From Glycomyces fuscus (GTDB taxonomy: Bacteria; Actinomycetota; Actinomycetes; Streptosporangiales; Streptosporangiaceae): 64,000 bases of DNA. Positions 60,007 to 64,000 of the stretch are shown here, piece by piece; position 1 is the stretch's first letter, and each line of letters begins with the position of its first letter. Below the pieces are notes generated by a model, which made no database searches, was not told the origin of the DNA, and was given only the letters and a program-made list of their open reading frames with translations. The DNA is taken from positions 62,001 through 126,000 of the forward strand of contig NYMS01000029.1 of NCBI GenBank assembly GCA_002529455.1, written 5' to 3'. The translations under genes were made by a program, and so were the position numbers.

Positions 60007-60347
60007 CGGAACGCCCCCTCGCGCCACGCGTAGACGACCGCGGCGACCAGGACGGCGAGGAAGGCGAACATCTCCACGACGGCGGGCGCGCCCTTGTCCG
60101 CCACGACGAGCACCCAGGGGTACATGAAGACCATCTCCATGTCGAAGGCCAGGAAGAGCAGCGTCACCGCGTACCAGCGCACGTGGTACCGCGAGACCGC
60201 GTGCTCGGTCACGGCCGCACCCGACAGGAACGGTTCCACGGTCACCGGCGCACGCCGCAGGCGCACCGCGGAGGAGAGCGCGTAGAGACCCAGGACCAGG
60301 GCGGTCGCGGCTCCGGTGAGGGCGAGGGCCGGGCCGAAAGCCTCCAT
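59997..60347 (-). CDS. nuoA: Complex-I-like subunit NuoA
   Basis: A 116-residue, three-helix membrane protein, first gene of the operon. Motifs: PVTVEPFLSGAAVTEHAVSRYHVRWYAVTLLFLAFDMEMVFMYPWV contains the NuoA signature (Y-E-C-G equivalent replaced by VEPFLSG, then RYHVRWY and FDMEMVFMYPW; the F-D-x-E-x-x-F-x-x-P-W motif is intact). The reactive loop cysteine of classical NuoA/ND3 is absent. The ATG at 60347 follows GAGTGG. Eight consecutive minus-strand genes (to nuoN) with overlaps or gaps of at most eight bases make one transcription unit. Confidence 0.93.
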   Translation of the reverse strand: MEAFGPALALTGAATALVLGLYALSSAVRLRRAPVTVEPFLSGAAVTEHAVSRYHVRWYAVTLLFLAFDMEMVFMYPWVLVVADKGAPAVVEMFAFLAVLVAAVVYAWREGAFRWT

Positions 60348-60696
60348 CTGCCACTCCTGTTCCGTTCGGTCGCTACCGGCGGCTACCCGGTTCCAGCAAA
60401 CAGCAAACTCCGGTGAGTGCGGTGTCGCGCCCGCACCGTGACCAAGCTAGGGCAGGGCATCTCCTGGACAGGGGAAACACGCTGGCTGGAGAACCACCGC
60501 TAGCGCCCACCTGCTCCGCTCCTGACCCGTTGAAGGGATCGCACCACACCGCTGGGGGGGCATCCCACCAGTAGGTTCAGGACCCTGCCCAGGAGACCAT
60601 CAGCTCACGCGAACAGCCGCACCTTGACTACCCTCCAGGGGCATATTTACGGTGATTGCCTACCCTAGTGCGGTGTTCATTGAGGTTGGGGGAGTG
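60348..60696. other. Intergenic region before the nuo operon
   Basis: 349 bp between the divergent nuoA and the 110-residue gene at 60697. It is less GC-rich than its surroundings around 60380-60480 and 60600-60670 and should hold both promoters. No convincing -35/-10 pair, dyad or RNA gene could be fixed here. TTGACT (60624-60629) and TAGCTT on the minus strand (about 60445) are the best single boxes. Confidence 0.4.
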
Positions 60697-61029
60697 ATGG
60701 CGCTGTGCGCGGGTACCTGCGACCGCGGCATCAGCGAGCCGAGAGGGACCAAGTACGCCCCCATCGCTTTTGAGGCCGCCACGGACCTCGCCCGTGGGAA
60801 GGCGGAGATCCCCGGACGGGTCAGGGTCGGTGCCACAGCTCTGACCGGTCCGACGGACGACCCTGCCCGGCGAGTGCAGCTCGTCAACGCGCCCAGCGCC
60901 GAGGTCGGCCCGGGGCAGATCGCCACCTGGGGCGTCGTTACGGAGGACCACGTCACCGGCTTCGACTTCTCCCACCCGTACCAGAGCGGCTCCAGCACAC
61001 ACTCCACCTTCGACTGGCGCCCGTACTGA
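60697..61029 (+). CDS. Hypothetical protein, 110 residues
   Basis: A 110-residue protein with no recognised family: MALCAGTCDRGISEPRGTKY at the start, VRVGATALTGPTDDPARRVQ in the middle and HVTGFDFSHPYQSGSSTHST near the end. It is hydrophilic, with two early cysteines and no signal peptide or membrane segment. The ATG at 60697 (GTG at 60694 possible) lies just after GGGGGAG. Codon bias is mildly weaker than its neighbours. It stands alone between the nuo operon and the copper-type lipoprotein genes. Confidence 0.6.
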   Translation: MALCAGTCDRGISEPRGTKYAPIAFEAATDLARGKAEIPGRVRVGATALTGPTDDPARRVQLVNAPSAEVGPGQIATWGVVTEDHVTGFDFSHPYQSGSSTHSTFDWRPY

Positions 61030-61150
61030 CCAGCAGCACCCGCTCGGTGCAGACCTCCTCGGCAGAACACCCGGGCACAGGGGCCCGCCGGTGTCGCGCA
61101 CGGCTTCGTACGTAGCACCGCCGGGCCCCAGCCGTTTCCAGGGACGACTC

Positions 61151-62044
61151 TCACCAGGAGCGGAAGGTGGCCCCGGCGTCGGTGGACCTGCTCACCCGGT
61201 GGTCGGCGACCACGATGAGCTGTTCGGCGTCGGCGTGGAGCGCCTGCACCTCCCCTGCGACCTGACCGGTCGGCTCCCAGGTCTTACCGGAGTCCTCACT
61301 GCGGTGAACTCCCCCGTCCAGCGCGACGCCGAAGACGACCTCCGTGTCCGGGACCCAGTCGACCAACGCCAGGGGCGGTGCCCCCTCGACGGGAGCGAAT
61401 GCCGCCCCGCCGTCGGTCGAGCGCGTCAGCCCGCCCTGCGTGGTCGCCACGACGGTCCGACCGCCATCGGCCATCGCCAGGGAGAACGGTTCAATGCCGT
61501 CGTCGAGCGCCTCCCAGGTGTCTCCATCCTCGGTCGCACGGAGTCCCCCGTCGAAACCGACCACACGCTCGGATGTCGCGGCCAGGGCGTGGAAGTCCGA
61601 CTCCCCCGCTCTGGACAGGGTCTGCCAGGTCGCCCCGCCGTCACGGGACTCGATCAGACCCACCGGATTCGGCATGTCGACACCCTCGTGGGGGTGACCG
61701 CTCGCCACGTAGCGCCCCGGTTCGGCGACCGAGAAGCCCATCAGGTCGATGCCGGGACCGACCCGTTCCGGCACGACGGGCTCGTCTCCAGACCCCTCTG
61801 GAACAGGTAGGACGTAGAGGCCCTCGTGGGAGGCGACCAGGATGTCACCGGCCTCGAGATCGACCCCGACTCCGTGCACGTGCGACACCTCCGTCGGCAG
61901 GTCGATGCCCACCACGGCGGACTCCGCATCCCGGTCCCGTCCGCCTCCCCCGGACTCGTCTGAAGCGCACCCGGCCGACACGGCGACCAAGACCGCCACC
62001 ACGCCCACGGCCGTCGACAGCCGTGTCGTCTGTTTCGTGTTCAC
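61151..62044 (-). CDS. F510_1955-type exported beta-propeller lipoprotein
   Basis: A 297-residue lipoprotein. The signal peptide ends at VVAVLVAVSAGCASDES (lipobox SAGC). The mature part contains repeated BNR/Asp-box-like elements, SRDGGATW, TEDGDTW, STDGGAAF, SEDSGKTW and STDAGATF, each at a blade turn of a sialidase/BNR-type beta-propeller. VSHVHGVGVDLEAGDILVAS and SGHPHEGVDMPNPVGLIESR are typical of the F510_1955 family, which usually neighbours DUF305 or copper-resistance genes. Two adjacent GTG starts (62047, 62044) are possible. It is probably co-transcribed with the DUF305 gene 52 bp upstream. Confidence 0.85.
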   Translation of the reverse strand: MNTKQTTRLSTAVGVVAVLVAVSAGCASDESGGGGRDRDAESAVVGIDLPTEVSHVHGVGVDLEAGDILVASHEGLYVLPVPEGSGDEPVVPERVGPGIDLMGFSVAEPGRYVASGHPHEGVDMPNPVGLIESRDGGATWQTLSRAGESDFHALAATSERVVGFDGGLRATEDGDTWEALDDGIEPFSLAMADGGRTVVATTQGGLTRSTDGGAAFAPVEGAPPLALVDWVPDTEVVFGVALDGGVHRSEDSGKTWEPTGQVAGEVQALHADAEQLIVVADHRVSRSTDAGATFRSW

Positions 62045-62096
62045 CACTCCGTACCCGGCTCTCACTCGACGTCGTCCACCATGAAGCAGGTGCCGG

Positions 62097-62756
62097 TCAG
62101 CGCCCGCCACGGTCCTCCTCCGAGGGGGACGCCCCGTCGTCGTCTCCACTGTCCTGGCCCTCAGCCCCGAGCATCTCGTTCATCTGCTCGATCTCGGCGC
62201 GCTGGGCGTCGATGACCTGCTGAGCCAGCTCACGCGCCTCGGGGTTGGTGCCCTCGTCGAGTTCGGTCTGGGCCGTCTCGACGGCGCCCTCGTGGTGCTC
62301 GATCATCATCTGGAGGAACATGGTGTCGAACTCCTCGCCCTCGGCCGCCTCCAGTTCCGCCATCTGCTCCTCGGACATCATGCCGGTCATACCGTCGTGG
62401 TCCATGCCCTCCATGCCCTCCATGCCTTGAGCGGGCTCCTGAGCCCACGACTCGAGGAGGGCGTTGAGCTGGTCGATCTCCGGCCCCTGCGCCGCCTGGA
62501 TCTCCTCGGCCAGCGCCTGCACCTCCTCCCCGCCCCGCCCCTGGGCCAGCTCCGCCATGGCGACGGCCTGTTCGTGGTGGGGGATCATCATCCGGGCGAA
62601 GGTGACGTCCGCGTCGTTGAACTCTGCGGTCTCCCCTTCGGAGGACTCCGAGGCCGGAGCAGTTGGCTCCTCCTCCGTTCCACCGCAGGCGCTCAGGAGC
62701 GCGATGGTGGTGAGAACGGTCGCGGCGGGCATGAACACACGCTTGAGGACGGTCAT
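62097..62756 (-). CDS. DUF305 lipoprotein, putative copper-binding ferritin-like protein
   Basis: A 219-residue lipoprotein: signal MTVLKRVFMPAATVLTTIAL then LSAC lipobox at about Cys24. The mature protein is the DUF305 four-helix bundle with two M-M-I-x-HH-E motifs: FARMMIPHHEQAVAMAELAQ (about 54-73) and FLQMMIEHHEGAVETAQTEL (about 147-166). Between them lies a methionine/acidic stretch, GMEGMEGMDHDGMTGMMSEE, of the kind that binds Cu(I). DUF305 proteins are linked to copper handling. It is the first gene of a pair with the F510_1955 propeller. A perfect 10-5-10 dyad lies upstream. Confidence 0.9.
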   Translation of the reverse strand: MTVLKRVFMPAATVLTTIALLSACGGTEEEPTAPASESSEGETAEFNDADVTFARMMIPHHEQAVAMAELAQGRGGEEVQALAEEIQAAQGPEIDQLNALLESWAQEPAQGMEGMEGMDHDGMTGMMSEEQMAELEAAEGEEFDTMFLQMMIEHHEGAVETAQTELDEGTNPEARELAQQVIDAQRAEIEQMNEMLGAEGQDSGDDDGASPSEEDRGGR

Positions 62757-62790
62757 GGTCGGTCAACCTCTCTGTCGTGTTGCTTCACCT

Positions 62791-62815
62791 CGTGGCGCTT
62801 CGACCAAGCGCCACG
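62791..62815 (-). promoter_or_regulatory. 10-5-10 palindrome upstream of the DUF305 gene
   Basis: CGTGGCGCTT (62791-62800) and AAGCGCCACG (62806-62815) are perfect inverted arms around CGACC, 35-59 bp before the DUF305 start. It may be an operator, perhaps for a copper regulator, or a terminator for upstream transcription. The 62757-63060 gap shows no gene. Confidence 0.5.
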
Positions 62816-63002
62816 TTCTGTGCGAGCGCGTTGGGCGCAAGCACCATGGGGCCCTACGAACTGGCCTGACGTGCTCGGATGAGTCTGAGTACACAGCATC
62901 GGGGAGGACGCGGCCGGAAGCGCTGATGCCCCGAAACGACACGCGGAACGGACACGGGGACGAGCACGCCACCGATCGTCCGTACCACGGGTGGGGTCGT
63001 CA

Positions 63003-63039
63003 GGGGGACGGCTCGTGTACCTCACCGAAACCGTCCCCC
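63003..63039 (-). terminator. Terminator of the NlpC/P60 gene
   Basis: GGGGGACGG (63003-63011) pairs perfectly with CCGTCCCCC (63031-63039), loop 19 bases, downstream of the minus-strand stop at 63061. Confidence 0.55.
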
Positions 63040-63060
63040 GAGCACGGGCTCCGGCGGCGG

Positions 63061-64000
63061 TCAGGGGCGTCGGGCTCCGACGAAGTGCTGGGCCCAATAG
63101 TCGGCGAGCCGCACCTCGGAGATGGTCTTGCCGCTGCTGGGGGCGTGCACCATCATTCCGTTCCCGACGTAGAGGCCGTTGTGCCCGAGGTCGGGGAAGA
63201 AGAAGAGGATGTCGCCGGGTTGGGTGTCCTCCCAGGCCACGGCGTTGGGCATGTCGTACTGGGTGTAGGTGGTTCGGGGGATGCCCACTCCTGCGGCGGC
63301 CCAGGACGCCTGTGTGAGGCCCGAGCAGTCATAGCCGTTGGGCCCGGTCCCTCCCCACTGGTAGGGCGTGCCGATCTTGCTGTAGGCGAAGTCGATCGCC
63401 GCACGCGCGTTGCCCGAAGCCGATCCGGTGTAGGTGGGCGCCGCACCCGTCGCGGACTCCCCCGCTGCCGTGGGGTTCTCCCCGTCGAAGGTCGCGAGGA
63501 GCTCCTCCTGCTCGGCGAGGGTGGTCTCCACCTCCTCCTTGCGTTCCTCGAGTTCCTCCAGCTGCTCGGCCGCCTCGTCGTAGGCCTTGTCCGCCTCGTC
63601 TTTGAGGGCGATCAGGCGCGCGTCGCTCTCGGCGAAGGCCTCCAGCTCTCTTCGGCGCGACTCCGAGAGGTAGGACAGGTCGGCGGACTGCTCGAAGATC
63701 TCGGACGGGTCGTCGACGAACAGCGCCGTGGCCACTGATTCGGGGTCGTTGGACTGGTAGCTGGTGTTCGCCAGCTCCGCGACCTTCGTGCGCAGCTCCT
63801 CGAAGCGCTCCTCCTCGGACCCGATCTGCTCGTCGAGGTCCTCGACCTGTGTCTCGGCCGCGTCGTACTGCTCTTGGGCCTCGTTGTACTCCTGGACGAG
63901 CGTGCTGGACTCTTGGAGCAGTTCCTCGACCCGCTCCTCGACCTCCTCCTTGGTGGGTTCGGGCTCCGCGTGCGCCACGGCGGTGGGCAGCAGCAGACCG
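63061..64000 (-). CDS. Secreted NlpC/P60 cell-wall endopeptidase with coiled-coil N-terminus (start beyond window)
   Basis: The gene runs off the right edge; at least 313 residues are visible. The first visible residues GLLLPTAVAHAEP are the end of a signal peptide. A long acidic coiled coil (KEEVEERVEELLQESSTLVQ through LEELEERKEEVETTLAEQEE) occupies about 160 residues. An Ala/Gly/Thr linker leads to the C-terminal NlpC/P60 domain with IGTPYQWGGTGPNGYDCSGL (catalytic Cys), DILFFFPDLGHNGLYVGNGM (catalytic His) and MVHAPSSGKTISEVRLADYW. This is the RipA/RipC-like layout of actinobacterial D,L-endopeptidases that cleave peptidoglycan stems, held inactive by the coiled coil. Confidence 0.92.
   Translation of the reverse strand, partial: GLLLPTAVAHAEPEPTKEEVEERVEELLQESSTLVQEYNEAQEQYDAAETQVEDLDEQIGSEEERFEELRTKVAELANTSYQSNDPESVATALFVDDPSEIFEQSADLSYLSESRRRELEAFAESDARLIALKDEADKAYDEAAEQLEELEERKEEVETTLAEQEELLATFDGENPTAAGESATGAAPTYTGSASGNARAAIDFAYSKIGTPYQWGGTGPNGYDCSGLTQASWAAAGVGIPRTTYTQYDMPNAVAWEDTQPGDILFFFPDLGHNGLYVGNGMMVHAPSSGKTISEVRLADYWAQHFVGARRP

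Noticed and set aside
60624-60666. TTGACT and TACCCT as the promoter of the 110-residue gene
   Set aside because: Spacing is far outside 16-19 bp, so only the single boxes are noted.

Overview
The window is about 64 kb of very GC-rich DNA with near-saturated G/C third codon positions, GTG/TTG starts, tightly overlapping operons and long GC hairpins in place of U-tract terminators. A DUF397 protein, a mycothiol-type formaldehyde pathway (mscR plus its metallo-beta-lactamase partner), DUF427 and an actinobacterial IS3 remnant point to a filamentous actinobacterium, probably Nocardiopsis-like. The genus is an inference. No rRNA, tRNA, CRISPR array, prophage or origin was recognised.

Layout. 1-6.5 kb: P1B-type metal ATPase (cut by the left edge) with an ArsR repressor, LysE exporter, DUF397, AraC/TauE pair, SDR and a membrane hydrolase. 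6.7-14 kb: six-gene aromatic/meta-cleavage operon (FAH, cyclase, FAD monooxygenase, ACMSD-like amidohydrolase, extradiol dioxygenase, FAH) facing a LysR gene across a perfect T-N11-A box. 14-19.7 kb: a lipoprotein, two drug-type MFS exporters with TetR and LysR regulators, DUF427. 19.9-30 kb: LacI regulator, GH78 alpha-L-rhamnosidase, sugar ABC importer and a secreted GH3 beta-glycosidase. 30-37.3 kb: MFS, an aromatic-acid MFS symporter with IclR, and a secreted GH106-type rhamnosidase whose upstream region carries the same style of LacI operator. 37.7-43.2 kb: truncated ABC ATPase, NUDIX, then a ferredoxin-type reductase - P450 (CYP199-like) - mycothiol formaldehyde dehydrogenase - MBL hydrolase operon. 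43.5-47.4 kb: TetR-controlled ABC-2 exporter and half of a second exporter. 47.6-51.4 kb: small enzymes and an AraC gene flanked by two near-identical operators. 51.4-52.1 kb: rearrangement scar (sigma-factor tail, IS3 fragment, rhodanese tail). 52.1-60.3 kb: an eight-gene complex-I-like membrane arm without normal NuoB/C/D/I or N-module genes. 60.7-64 kb: copper-type lipoproteins and a NlpC/P60 cell-wall hydrolase (cut by the right edge).

The accessory genes fit one theme, the use of plant glycosides and methoxy/hydroxy aromatics. Rhamnosidases and a beta-glycosidase release sugars that the ABC importer takes up. Aromatic acids could enter by the AAHS symporter, be O-demethylated by the P450 (with formaldehyde cleared by MscR and the MBL protein) and be ring-opened by the extradiol operon. 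This integration is inference.

Most interesting candidates: (1) the nuoA-[NuoB/NuoD-like fusion]-nuoHJKLMN operon, whose hybrid second subunit lacks the cluster N2 cysteines, whose NuoH has lost the usual quinone-site motifs and whose NuoK has a histidine-rich tail, suggesting a non-redox ion-translocating complex-I relative; (2) two copies of a dispersed element built around a 57-59 bp near-perfect palindrome whose central triplet is flipped between copies; (3) matched AraC operators exactly 18 bp from identical -10 boxes; (4) a two-locus rhamnoside regulon with LacI operators placed identically relative to promoters.
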